A stretch of DNA of 64,000 nucleotides from Erythrobacter sp. (GTDB lineage Bacteria > Pseudomonadota > Alphaproteobacteria > Sphingomonadales > Sphingomonadaceae), in assembly GCF_011765465.1 (NCBI RefSeq), contig NZ_CP050265.1:930001-994000 (forward strand), in the 5' to 3' direction. The notes below the pieces were generated by a model. The model worked only from the letters and a program-made list of their open reading frames with translations, was not told where the DNA came from and made no database searches. Shown in pieces: positions 7,326 through 15,335 of the stretch (positions within the stretch are counted from its first letter, which is position 1; every line of letters starts with the position of its first letter). A program made the position numbers and the translations under genes.

Positions 7326-8459
7326 CTATGTCTTTGCGCGAAGCTCGGCTCCAAGCTCGGTCACCCGCTCGGCAAAGGTCTCCTCCAGCTGCAGAAAGGC
7401 CGCCTTCAGCCACTCAATCATCTCTGGCCAGTTATCCTTGCTGTAGCCTTGAAACGATTTCCTACACTGGATCGTGGTTTTAATCTTGTCTGGCTTTCGA
7501 AGCCATTCGAGCTCGATCGAACCCACCTGGTCGAGACGAGCACGGTCTTCCGCAAGCCGTGCGTAGACCCACTTGTTCTCATCCTTTGAAGGACGCTCGA
7601 AATTTAGCTCTGCGCGTACTTCTTGACGCAGGAAAACGAGAGCGAACGTACATCCACCAACGCCGGTGCTCGCAGAAATCCAGTGATCATGGGAAGGGGA
7701 GATGTTCTGCCAGCGAGTGACGCCACTTTGCTGAAAAGTCGCGAGCAGTTCGGTCCAGAACGCATGCCGCATCTCGTGGCTCCACTTTTGAGCCCCTTTT
7801 GCCGATTTCTCCTCGCTGTCCTTCTGGGACATCTTGATCATGTAGTCGGTCGCTTCAGGCGGCGGGATGATCTGCTGCATGTCCAAAAGCAGCTGGCCTT
7901 CGAATTCGAAGGGGGAAACTCGGATGCATCTCACGTCGATCTGATGTTCGCGTAGCCAAAGCGCTGTTGAAGTCACTTCGCGGCGGAAATTGGCTGCGAT
8001 GAAGAGAATGCGTTGCGCGTGGCCTTCGTTGAGCACGACTTGTTCGAGAGACTCGCACTCGAGGAAATTGCAAAGCTCTTCCTCTGCACGCGCTTCGCCA
8101 TCTCCGAGATAACGCGCGAATATGGCAATGATATCTGCGCGGGTCAGGCTCGAGCAGTAGGCTGCGTACTTCATCGCCTGCCACACAACATCGCGGCCAG
8201 AATCGTCTAGCTTGTTCTCGATGACCATCAGTTGCCCTGACTTGTCGATCGCCAGGAGGTCCAGGCGCTCTCGGGTGCCGTCGAAGCCGTCGAATTCCTT
8301 TTGGATGATGAGTATATCCTCGCCGAGCACCTGGCCCAGTGCCTCTGGAGCTTTCGCGATCCACTCCTGCAGGTGATCTCTTTCGCGAAGGCCGGCAGCC
8401 GCGAAGCTTATCGGCTTCAGCGCCTGAAGCGCATTCGCTTTCTGATCGACCCTAAACAC
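7326..8459 (-). CDS. NucS-like nuclease domain / DUF4268 protein
   Basis: This is a 377-residue protein of the DUF4268 type. The N-terminal half carries a PD-(D/E)XK fold: RERDHLQEWIAKAPEALG, then RLDLLAID (D67), VIENKLDD (E81-x-K83) and a conserved WQAMKYA helix. The C-terminal half (from about residue 225) holds the DUF4268 region with KWSHEMRHAFWTEL and the SFQGYSKDNWPEMIEWLKAAF end. Proteins of this type occur in defence islands and are often annotated as endonuclease NucS-like. I chose the GTG at 8459 because it gives the family start FRVDQKAN and has GGAAGGGG upstream; the frame continues to 8684, but that extension is Arg/Cys-rich and unlikely. Confidence 0.8.
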   Translation of the reverse strand: MFRVDQKANALQALKPISFAAAGLRERDHLQEWIAKAPEALGQVLGEDILIIQKEFDGFDGTRERLDLLAIDKSGQLMVIENKLDDSGRDVVWQAMKYAAYCSSLTRADIIAIFARYLGDGEARAEEELCNFLECESLEQVVLNEGHAQRILFIAANFRREVTSTALWLREHQIDVRCIRVSPFEFEGQLLLDMQQIIPPPEATDYMIKMSQKDSEEKSAKGAQKWSHEMRHAFWTELLATFQQSGVTRWQNISPSHDHWISASTGVGGCTFALVFLRQEVRAELNFERPSKDENKWVYARLAEDRARLDQVGSIELEWLRKPDKIKTTIQCRKSFQGYSKDNWPEMIEWLKAAFLQLEETFAERVTELGAELRAKT

Positions 8460-8845
8460 GCCAGAAATTCCCCTTCCTTCGCTACCGGTGCTGCCATCAT
8501 CGTCCTGTAGGAGACTATATCGAGAAGCGATCAAGCTAGGGTTAAAGCCGGTGAGCGATTGAAAGCGAGCGCACACTCGAAGGCATAGGTCACGTTTCCG
8601 ACCTTCTTGTCTCAGAATGGGATGCCTAAACGTTTGTTCTGGCATAATATGTCGATCAGTAATACACGGCCTCCGCGACCCCAAGACCCTTCCTTCAATT
8701 CGGGTCTTGTTCTGAAGGCCTCGCTCTCAGAGCGAGGCCTTCTTTGTTGCGACACCCGAACGGGTTTCGTCGGCCACTGGGCCTTATGCTGCATGACCGC
8801 ACTAGGTTTTGAGATCGCCAACTGCCGTCACGGCCCTATCCGTAT
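8460..8845. other. Spacer between the two cargo modules
   Basis: This 386-base spacer separates the DUF4268 gene from the four-gene operon. It contains two hairpins described in the next entry and presumably the promoter for the DUF4268 gene on the minus strand, though no clear -35/-10 pair could be assigned. The short open frames across it (for example 8607-8882) lack coding character. Confidence 0.5.
8682..8745 (+). terminator. Two hairpins, the second an intrinsic terminator for plus-strand transcription
   Basis: CAAGACCC (8682-8689) pairs perfectly with GGGTCTTG (8702-8709). It is followed by GAAGGCCTCGCTCT (8714-8727) and its exact complement (8729-8742), then TTTGTTG. The T-rich side is on the plus strand, although all neighbouring genes are on the minus strand, so this may end a short plus-strand RNA. 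A CATAAT box lies at 8643-8648, without a convincing -35. Confidence 0.5.
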
Positions 8846-10549
8846 TCACAGCACGTCCTCAGCGAGTTTCATCCAAAGTTGAGGGGGGACGGGGAGGCGG
8901 CTTCGCCGACATGCCATTGCAACCAGAGGCCAGTGCTCGAGGCGGATGGCCGAAAGCGCGTTCCACGCTGTATTTTCGGCACATTCGAGCCGCAGTGTTT
9001 TAAGCAGTTTGCTCCCGTCGGCTCCAATCTCGAGATCCTGAAACGCTGATCCGGTCCTCTGATTGCCCTGCCACAATTTGTCGTCACATCCGGCATTTGG
9101 CACCCAGGTCTGTGCGTTGCAGCGCGTTAAATGCTTTTCCTGGAACTCGGCGAGCTCGCCAAGCAACTGCGTGTCGCCGAGTATCCAGGCGCACAGGCCA
9201 TAGACAGGAAGCAGGGTGGATGCTGCCGTAGCGTCCTTCAGCTCTTCGTCAGTCAAAGCTTTGTCGTCTCGCAAAAGCGCTTCGTAATTGGGATCGATCG
9301 AGGGCAGCCGCGGTCCGTGGCCAGGCATCGAAACTGCAATCATGAGCGCCTGCGCTGCCTCGCGGTTCCAGTAGGCAGCCCGCTCGCGCGTTTCCTCAAA
9401 ACAGCAAAGGAGGAGAAGGGCCAACCCGAGCTCGCTGGAATGCCTGTCCAGCATGGGAGCTTTCAGCGTCGGATTGCTCGCGGGCATTTCGGCGAGAGCA
9501 GTGGCAATTCGCTCAGCCCTTGGTGCCGTCCTGCACACCATAATTGGGAATTGGGGACCGGTTGGTGAGAGCCAAAGGTGAATGAGGCCACCCAGCGCGA
9601 TCTTCCCGACGAGGTCGAACATCGCGAGATTGATGTCGACCGGTTCGACCGAGCCCACCGAGAAACTCAGCGCGTGCAAGGTGTCAGCGTGGGGCAGCAC
9701 TTTCTCACTGATGAATGCGTTCCAGATATCGAGATACTGGGTGAACACCGCGTAGTAGACGTGGCTTGCCTCGAGCTTGCGTGTGCGGTCGTGTTCGATG
9801 ATCGGATAGAGTAGGGGCCAGGCGCGCAGGGCCAGCTGTTCGCTCGCGTCGTACGGCACATGAAGATTGCCGGCATCACGCCCCCAACTGAAGACGATCC
9901 AGTTGGCGATGAGCATGATACGAACACGCTCCACAGGAGCGAGGTCATCGTCAGCGAACACTCCGTCGATCAGGCACGCGTATTGCCGCAAGGCCATTTC
10001 AGGTTCCTCGACCAGAGCGGCCGTCTTGCGCAGCAGGGCGCGGCGTTCGAACGAGAAAATCTCTTCCCGCAGCGCGCCCTCAAGGACACGCTTGGTCAGC
10101 GAATCTCCGGTCCAGAGCCGGTATTCGAAGCGCGGACTCTCCTTCTCTTTCTCTTCCATATAGCCATTGACCAGCGGCAGCACCTTTTCAGGGACGATGC
10201 CGCCAACAACCGCTATGATCACGACCGGCAGTTTCTTGTGTTCTGGCGCAACGCTGCGGATATAGGCGTCGCGTATTTCATCGAGCGAGGGGCGCAAGGC
10301 CTGGTCGGAATCGCCGTTCCATTCCGTCCGCGAGAGATCGCCGCGCTTCACTGACAGGAGGAAAAGCTTGCGCTGGCCGTCCTCATCCTTGCCCACGGCG
10401 GAGATATCGGCGCCATATTGTCGCACGCCGATCGTGGGCCGCGACAGAACCTCCAGACCCATACCGGTGAGGATTTCGGGCAGGATAGCGTCGAGCTCGT
10501 CGCGCTCCTTCATGGTTCGGAAGTGTTCGAGGATGACCGGGTCGATCAT
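8846..10549 (-). CDS. PD-(D/E)XK-like protein, last gene of the HEPN operon
   Basis: This 567-residue protein has an N-terminal restriction-fold-like domain of about 130 residues. GVRQYGADISAVG supplies D48 and KLFLLSVKRGD supplies K68, with Ser66 where Glu or Gln normally sits, so catalysis may be altered. Next comes VVIIAVVGGIVPEKV and then some 400 mostly helical residues (for example YYAVFTQYLDIWNAFISEKVLP, ELGLALLLLCCFEE, STLLPVYGLCAWILGD) of no recognised family. The ATG overlaps the stop of the upstream gene (ATGA), making it the fourth gene of a coupled operon. In context it could be the effector or DNA/RNA-sensing subunit of a defence complex; that is inference. Confidence 0.7.
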   Translation of the reverse strand: MIDPVILEHFRTMKERDELDAILPEILTGMGLEVLSRPTIGVRQYGADISAVGKDEDGQRKLFLLSVKRGDLSRTEWNGDSDQALRPSLDEIRDAYIRSVAPEHKKLPVVIIAVVGGIVPEKVLPLVNGYMEEKEKESPRFEYRLWTGDSLTKRVLEGALREEIFSFERRALLRKTAALVEEPEMALRQYACLIDGVFADDDLAPVERVRIMLIANWIVFSWGRDAGNLHVPYDASEQLALRAWPLLYPIIEHDRTRKLEASHVYYAVFTQYLDIWNAFISEKVLPHADTLHALSFSVGSVEPVDINLAMFDLVGKIALGGLIHLWLSPTGPQFPIMVCRTAPRAERIATALAEMPASNPTLKAPMLDRHSSELGLALLLLCCFEETRERAAYWNREAAQALMIAVSMPGHGPRLPSIDPNYEALLRDDKALTDEELKDATAASTLLPVYGLCAWILGDTQLLGELAEFQEKHLTRCNAQTWVPNAGCDDKLWQGNQRTGSAFQDLEIGADGSKLLKTLRLECAENTAWNALSAIRLEHWPLVAMACRRSRLPVPPQLWMKLAEDVL

Positions 10550-12324
10550 GCCGGCAGTCCGTTCATCAGCAGCCGTCGGCGATACCAGTAGCCGAATGGA
10601 TCGATGGCATCGAGGCGAGGAAGGGCGTGCGAGTGTTCGATCGCCTGCATCGGCTGCTCGGCACGATGGCTTTCGCCGTCGCCTGTGAAGACTCGGTAGA
10701 TGGCGCTGTCGCCATTGAGGACCACGCGCGTCTCCATGAGACTTGCAAGCAATGAACCTTCGTTCGCCTTGCGTGAAACGGCGCGCGAGTCAGCGTCTTT
10801 CTTGAGAGCGCGCAGAAACCGTTGCCGCTCTGGCGGGAAGAGCTCTTCGATGTAGCCAACGGCCCTGATCGCCTCCACATAACCTTCGAGTGCGGCAATC
10901 AACGCGTCGATCCTCGCGGCCATATCGCCAATTTCATGCTCTCGGCGCTTTCGAAGATAATCGCCCGCATCCTCCCAGTAACTGATGAGCACCGGATCCA
11001 TGATCAGCCCGGCAACCTCGTCGGCGACTTCTGCAGGCCCGGATCGCAGCAGGCTGAGCAATATCGAAGTGGCGGTTACTGGCGTGATCGCGAATAGTCC
11101 GGCAACGCGCCGAGCGATCCTGATGGCGGGCTCCGGTTCGAGCGCATGCGGCGCGAAATTGAGTACCGGTTCGAGGGGTTTACCGAATGTCTTGAGGGCG
11201 ATCTGATAAACGGCCTGCGCGCCCTCGAAGCTGTCGCTTGCAAGCAGCCTGGCAAGGATAGCATCGCGACGCTCGGCCGCGATCTGGAGCACCGCGCCCG
11301 CGCTGGCGTCGAGCGTGTCAAAGGTTGCTTCGGTTTCAAGGATGAGACTGACCAGCAGATGGGCGAAAGCTGCATGCGAGCTATCGATCCCGATCCAGCG
11401 CCGTATTGCGTCATCCAGGAATTTCATGGTCGCAGCGTCAAGCCGCTCGGCCTGCAACAAGACGCCCGCGATGGTCTCGACCAATGCCGCATCTGGGGCG
11501 CTATCGGCGACGACAAGCTGCCGTGCGCAGGAGCGAAGGAAGGCTTCGGGCTGCCCCGGGTCGACAAGCGTGAGGATGCTTGCAGCGGTATGGGGTGCGG
11601 TGCGGAATGCGAGACCAAGCGCCGCCTCGAACAACTTTGTTCTCGCCTCGCCCCCCATGCTTTCGCAGCGCAGTCGAATGGCCTTGAGGATCTGTTTGGC
11701 GGCGCCTTTTCCGATCGGCTTTTGCCCGGCAAGCACTTCGGCGGCGGCAATCGCAATCGGCTTCGGCCCGGACTCAATGAATGCGAGGCCTCGCTCTCGA
11801 AAATGTCTGCGCTGGACGGTGAGGCCGGCCCGCAGGGCGGGGGCCAGAAGTTCAGGGGGCGCCGCGTCTGCAACCAGCGCATCGATGCAGGCACCAGGGC
11901 GATCAGCTGCTTTGCAAGCCCAGCTTTCGAACCCGCGCAGGATTGTCCATCGGTCACCGGCGGGACGGGTGCCAAGTGCTTCGCGCATGAGCTGCAGCAT
12001 TGAGCTGGTTTCCAGCTCGAGATTGGCCAGTACTTCGGCGTAAAAGCTCTCGAGGATCCAGTCGAACGGACCCTCGCGGACTGTTACGAGTGGCAGCAGT
12101 AGCGCGTGTTCGGGGCCATCAATGTCATTGGATATTTTGCCAGCAAGCTTGGCCCAATCAGATTCGCCGAGCGCATGGCGTGCCTCGCGAATGCATCGCG
12201 GCAGCTCGGCCTGTTCTGCCGCAGCTATCCTGCTGGCGTAATGGTCCATGTTTTCAGGGGGATCGGCATCGGGCATCTCAGCGATATGGTGCGCAGCCTT
12301 GGCTGCGCCAAGTCTCCGGTTCAC
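10546..12324 (-). CDS. Large helical protein of unknown function, third gene of the HEPN operon
   Basis: This 592-residue protein has no recognised motif. The sequence is almost entirely Ala/Leu/Arg-rich amphipathic helices, in repeating blocks such as PELLAPALRAGLTVQRRHFRER, AAKQILKAIRLRC and VADEVAGLIMDPVLISYW. This suggests an alpha-solenoid (HEAT/TPR-like) scaffold. There is no signal peptide or membrane segment. The GTG at 12324 overlaps the preceding stop (GTGA) and the 3' end overlaps the next ATG, so its dosage is tied to the flanking subunits. A scaffold or sensor role in a multi-protein complex is a reasonable guess, but only a guess. Confidence 0.7.
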   Translation of the reverse strand: MNRRLGAAKAAHHIAEMPDADPPENMDHYASRIAAAEQAELPRCIREARHALGESDWAKLAGKISNDIDGPEHALLLPLVTVREGPFDWILESFYAEVLANLELETSSMLQLMREALGTRPAGDRWTILRGFESWACKAADRPGACIDALVADAAPPELLAPALRAGLTVQRRHFRERGLAFIESGPKPIAIAAAEVLAGQKPIGKGAAKQILKAIRLRCESMGGEARTKLFEAALGLAFRTAPHTAASILTLVDPGQPEAFLRSCARQLVVADSAPDAALVETIAGVLLQAERLDAATMKFLDDAIRRWIGIDSSHAAFAHLLVSLILETEATFDTLDASAGAVLQIAAERRDAILARLLASDSFEGAQAVYQIALKTFGKPLEPVLNFAPHALEPEPAIRIARRVAGLFAITPVTATSILLSLLRSGPAEVADEVAGLIMDPVLISYWEDAGDYLRKRREHEIGDMAARIDALIAALEGYVEAIRAVGYIEELFPPERQRFLRALKKDADSRAVSRKANEGSLLASLMETRVVLNGDSAIYRVFTGDGESHRAEQPMQAIEHSHALPRLDAIDPFGYWYRRRLLMNGLPA

Positions 12325-12998
12325 TCAGTGATCTGGCGATCGAGCCGGGCAACCCTCTCGCGCAGTGAGCGCGTCCAATTGTCCTGAGCCGTGCGCAGGT
12401 CGTGAAACGCCGATTGCACTGCCGCAACCTTTCCGGCAGCCTCGATCTTGGCAGCGGCGCACCGCGTTTCAATTTCGGCCCATTCCTCGTCGGGGATAAA
12501 GATCTCGTCCTGCTGCTGGTCATTGTGATCCGCCCAATGGGCATCGCCTAGGGTCTCGACCAGTTCGGAGAGGGCTGTCTTGAGTTTGGCCTTCTCCGCC
12601 TCGATCAGGACATGCTCGGTTCCAGCAAGGACTACGAGATACCAGTCGAGGACACGGTAGAAGAGCTGCTCAAGGTAATGCGCGGCTTCGGCCCCGATCT
12701 TGGTCGGATCGCCTACCGGATCATGGGTTTCGCGCCACGCTGCGGCGAGCGGCTCGCGCATGGCCTCTTCGACCTTTTCGAAGCGCCTCAGGCCTGCGCG
12801 CAATATCGATGCGAGCGTCTCACGATGCGAAATGCGGGTCTGAAGATTGGAATCACGCAGCTGCTTCCAAATCGGGATCAGGGTGAGCAGCGCAATGGCA
12901 ATGGCCGCGAGGCCGGTCAGCAGGGTCTGGAAATCATAGACCATGCACCAGAACGAATTGGTCGGCCCGTCACCCAGCTGGGCGCAATAGTTTTGCAT
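12321..12998 (-). CDS. Single-pass membrane protein with coiled coil, second gene of the HEPN operon
   Basis: This 225-residue protein starts at the ATG at 12998, 11 bases after a GGAGG ribosome site that overlaps the end of the HEPN gene. A short N-terminal segment containing three cysteines precedes one transmembrane helix (residues about 24-43, FQTLLTGLAAIAIALLTLIP). A long charged helical region follows (EEAMREPLAAAWRE, EAEKAKLKTALSELVETLG, then AAKIEAAGKVAAVQSAFHDL to the end), probably a cytoplasmic coiled coil. No enzymatic motif is visible. Membrane anchoring inside a HEPN/nuclease operon suggests that it tethers or senses at the inner membrane, by analogy with membrane subunits of known defence systems. 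Confidence 0.7.
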   Translation of the reverse strand: MQNYCAQLGDGPTNSFWCMVYDFQTLLTGLAAIAIALLTLIPIWKQLRDSNLQTRISHRETLASILRAGLRRFEKVEEAMREPLAAAWRETHDPVGDPTKIGAEAAHYLEQLFYRVLDWYLVVLAGTEHVLIEAEKAKLKTALSELVETLGDAHWADHNDQQQDEIFIPDEEWAEIETRCAAAKIEAAGKVAAVQSAFHDLRTAQDNWTRSLRERVARLDRQITE

Positions 12999-13005
12999 GG
13001 TGCTG

Positions 13006-14151
13006 CTAGCCTCCAAGTGTCAGGCTGTTCCACTCGGGAAATTCCCCGCGTCGCACAAGAGCTTGCAGGACCGAGACGACAAGGCGATCGGCTGCATCGA
13101 GATCGGCGGCTCTACGCGTAGGGAGAATGCCTTCGTGCACGGCTTTCGAGCGGGTCGCATAGAGCTCCTTCATGTCCTTGGAAATGCCGCTCCGCATTTC
13201 GGGGTCAATGCCGAGAAGCCAGGCCGCCCTGCTGGAGATCTTGTGCGTGATTTCCGCGTTCGAACCGCCGTTGTCGTGCATGAGGACAATCTCGGCGGCC
13301 ATTCCGAGATCGAGGGCCCTGTTGACCGGGTCTGGTGAAGTCCGGGACCTGCCCAATCGGTCGATCGCCCGCGCGACGACCGCCAATTCGGTGAAGGTAG
13401 CGAGCGAAGAGTAAAATTCGTCGACAAGGTCAAGGTCGAGCGGGAAGGGCGCGAGTGGAAGCGTTGCGGCCGGTCGATAGGCGGGATTGCCTTCGACCTG
13501 GAAAAGCGATTGGCGGTCGCCGAGAATGACCGACATCGGCATTTCGATCCCGCCCGATGACGCCAGCAGGCACGCCATGCGAACCCGTTCGCGGCTCTCC
13601 CGGCGCGCAGTCTGGTCGGGCGCGGTCACGCCATTGCAGCCGGAGTCGTCAGCACTCGTGAAGGCGGGCGTGACCGAGTATGGCTGGACCAGGAAGCCTG
13701 TTTGGGCGCGCTCCTGCGGCCACTGAAAACGGTAGGTATATCCTTCACGGTCGAAGATATCCTGCGAAGGCGGGACCAGACGCAATCCTCCGGCAAGTTC
13801 GCGTCCCGCGTCGAATTGCGCGCCCAGAATGGGGGAGACTTCCTCGTAGGCGCCGACATTGCGCGCAACCTCGGAATGGAAGGCCGCAAGAATTTGTTCG
13901 GGCGTCTGCTTTGCAACAAGCCGGTCGATAGCCCATTCGCCGAAGCGGGTGCCTACCTCGGCACGCGCGCCATCGCCGCTATCGATCCGGCAGGTGGTGA
14001 AGTGGCAGAAGGGTTCAATCGCGGCAAGGCGTGCCTGTGCCCGGGGGACAGTGTCGCTTCGCCAGAAGCCATACTCCTTCGCGCGGCGGATTTCGCTCAG
14101 TTCCGCTGCGAGCTCGTGCAGGAACGACAGGGCCTGTGCTTCATCGCTCAT
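13006..14151 (-). CDS. ApeA-like HEPN domain protein, first gene of the operon
   Basis: This is a 381-residue protein. The C-terminal 130 residues form a helical domain with LGMAAEIVLMHD, ITHKISSRAAWLLG, and the motif RSKAVHEG, that is R334-x4-H339. That matches the Rx4-6H catalytic signature of HEPN ribonucleases, in the surroundings typical of ApeA-type HEPN domains (YATRSKxVHxG). The N-terminal 250 residues are of unknown type. I chose the ATG at 14151 because CAGGAAAG lies just upstream; the frame could extend to a TTG at 14193. HEPN RNases are common effectors of abortive defence. It leads a four-gene transcript with 12998, 12324 and 10549 starts following at or across each stop. Confidence 0.78.
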   Translation of the reverse strand: MSDEAQALSFLHELAAELSEIRRAKEYGFWRSDTVPRAQARLAAIEPFCHFTTCRIDSGDGARAEVGTRFGEWAIDRLVAKQTPEQILAAFHSEVARNVGAYEEVSPILGAQFDAGRELAGGLRLVPPSQDIFDREGYTYRFQWPQERAQTGFLVQPYSVTPAFTSADDSGCNGVTAPDQTARRESRERVRMACLLASSGGIEMPMSVILGDRQSLFQVEGNPAYRPAATLPLAPFPLDLDLVDEFYSSLATFTELAVVARAIDRLGRSRTSPDPVNRALDLGMAAEIVLMHDNGGSNAEITHKISSRAAWLLGIDPEMRSGISKDMKELYATRSKAVHEGILPTRRAADLDAADRLVVSVLQALVRRGEFPEWNSLTLGG

Positions 14152-14317
14152 CGAACTTTCCTGTCTGTCCGCGATTGGGTTTACCAAGTGCAATAGGGCT
14201 TCCGGTATTCTCGCGCTACGTTGTATCGGGTGCGAAATTCACAATTATCGTAGCATCTTATCTCGGGCCTTCTGCTGGCGTCCAGCGAAGGTCGTGGGCC
14301 AGGAGAGAGCCCATCTA

Positions 14318-14334
14318 TTTTGTTTGGAACAAAA
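14318..14334. promoter_or_regulatory. 17-bp palindrome upstream of the HEPN operon
   Basis: TTTTGTT-TGG-AACAAAA is a perfect 7-bp inverted repeat about 167 bases upstream of the HEPN start codon, inside the 514-base leader region that otherwise lacks genes. It has the size and symmetry of a regulator operator. The binding protein is unknown and no regulator is encoded in the island. Confidence 0.4.
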
Positions 14335-14527
14335 GCGGCAGCTTTCGGCAAGAGCTTGAGCGAGCTCGATCGGCCGAAATCGGGCGCAAAGTTGCCGAGC
14401 CGCGAGGCTGTCTGATGTCTAGCTCGCCGCATATCTCCACAGTTGCCGGATCGCTTTGCAGCCGCTTCGCAACATGCCCACTGCTAAGATGCTTTCTTCG
14501 TTAGCTGGCATCCAGCGTCTGCTCAAA

Positions 14528-14665
14528 GGATCGTCCAAGCTGTCTTGAGCCATCAGCCCGGTTAATCCAGCATGTTGTGACTTTTATCCAAGCTTCTTGG
14601 AGTCAGGCCGACCGCAACCAATTGATTCTTGGTCGAGCGAATCCAAGCTTTTATTGCGTCCCACA
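14528..14665 (-). repeat. Right end: terminal inverted repeat and three end-binding-site repeats
   Basis: Read inward on the minus strand: TGTGGGACG (14665-14657), then AAAAGCTTGGATTC, AGAAGCTTGGATAA and AGACAGCTTGGACGA. Their TCC/GGA cores are at 14642-14644, 14587-14589 and 14534-14536, about 54 bp apart. The wider spacing than at the left end gives the asymmetry typical of Tn7-like ends. Confidence 0.7.
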
Positions 14666-14670
14666 CCTGT
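14666..14670. repeat. Target-site duplication CCTGT, right copy
   Basis: It matches 4865-4869 and immediately follows CGTCCCACA, the right terminal inverted repeat. Joining the two copies restores a continuous sequence from the tRNA-Arg CCA end into TGTGTCGGCTGCC. Confidence 0.75.
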
Positions 14671-15214
14671 TGTGTCGGCTGCCATGAGCGGTGAACATTT
14701 CACGTCCCCAACCCAATGCTCACCGCCGACCAGATGAGATCGGCAGCGTTCGTGTGGAACAGATCGATTGTTCCCAGCACATGGCCGTCCAGGAGATAAC
14801 TCGCGCCGTCGGGTTTTGTCGGGAAATGACCTCCGAGAAATCGTAGTCCCTTCAGCGTCGGCAGCAGACATTCCCCCAGAACGATCTGAAAGCTCGGCCC
14901 GTCAGAGATTGTCGTTTTTGCCGCAAGTACGGCCGGGAGGACGGGCTGGCGGAACTTTCAAGGCTCGGCGCATGGTGGAGGGAGCGGACTGCTGCCGCGA
15001 ATGCTCCACTCTCATCGGAAAAGGGACGCTCGCCTCGGGTCTGCGGATCCTTCGCGGTCAGGTCGTGAGGACGGCGGGGCTGTGAGTGTGGACCGCCCAC
15101 CGCATCGCGGCACTGTAATCCTTCACGCTCGTCGTGTTTCCAAACTGATCGAGAATGCGCACCCGGTTGAGCTGATTGCGCCACGTCGCGAACTTCTTGG
15201 CCTTGAAACCGACG

Positions 15215-15302
15215 CGCAGCTCCGCCGTGTTCGCTGAAGGCGAATTCGCGCTGACGGACCGGAGCGACCTCGTCGCGGGGCTGCGCTACGACTACGGCAG
15301 AT
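15215..15302 (+). pseudogene. Remnant of a TonB-dependent receptor
   Basis: The frame reading SSAVFAEGEFALTDRSD and then LVAGLRYDYG matches the beta-barrel strands of TonB-dependent outer-membrane receptors (xAVFGExxYxLTDRLxLxAGLRYD). It has no start, plug domain or TonB box, and changes to unrelated sequence after about 30 residues. Confidence 0.5.
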
Positions 15303-15335
15303 TCGCAAGCCGGGTCAGCGTGCTGGCGCGCAACC

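Larger units (their letters stand above)
4870..14665. mobile_element. Transposase-less Tn7/Tn5053-like element next to tRNA-Arg
   Basis: The two ends are inverted copies that match at 21 of the first 24 positions: TGTGGGACG, four variable bases, AAAAGCTTGGA. They start with TGT and end with ACA and are flanked by CCTGT duplications. Further copies of the GCTTGGA motif, all oriented the same way relative to each end, lie inside both ends as expected for binding sites of a TnsB/TniA-class transposase. The 9.8-kb interior holds predicted nuclease and HEPN genes, all on the minus strand, plus one nested IS3-family element. No tnsA, tnsB, tnsC, tniQ or integrase gene is visible, so it would have to be mobilised in trans or be immobile. 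Confidence 0.75.
14152..14665. other. Non-coding region between the HEPN operon and the right island end
   Basis: It contains the operon leader, the 17-bp palindrome and the three right-end repeats listed separately. I see no open frame with coding character. Confidence 0.55.

Noticed and set aside
8607..8882. Plus-strand ORF across the spacer
   Set aside because: Low-complexity composition, it spans the terminator hairpin, and there is no ribosome site.
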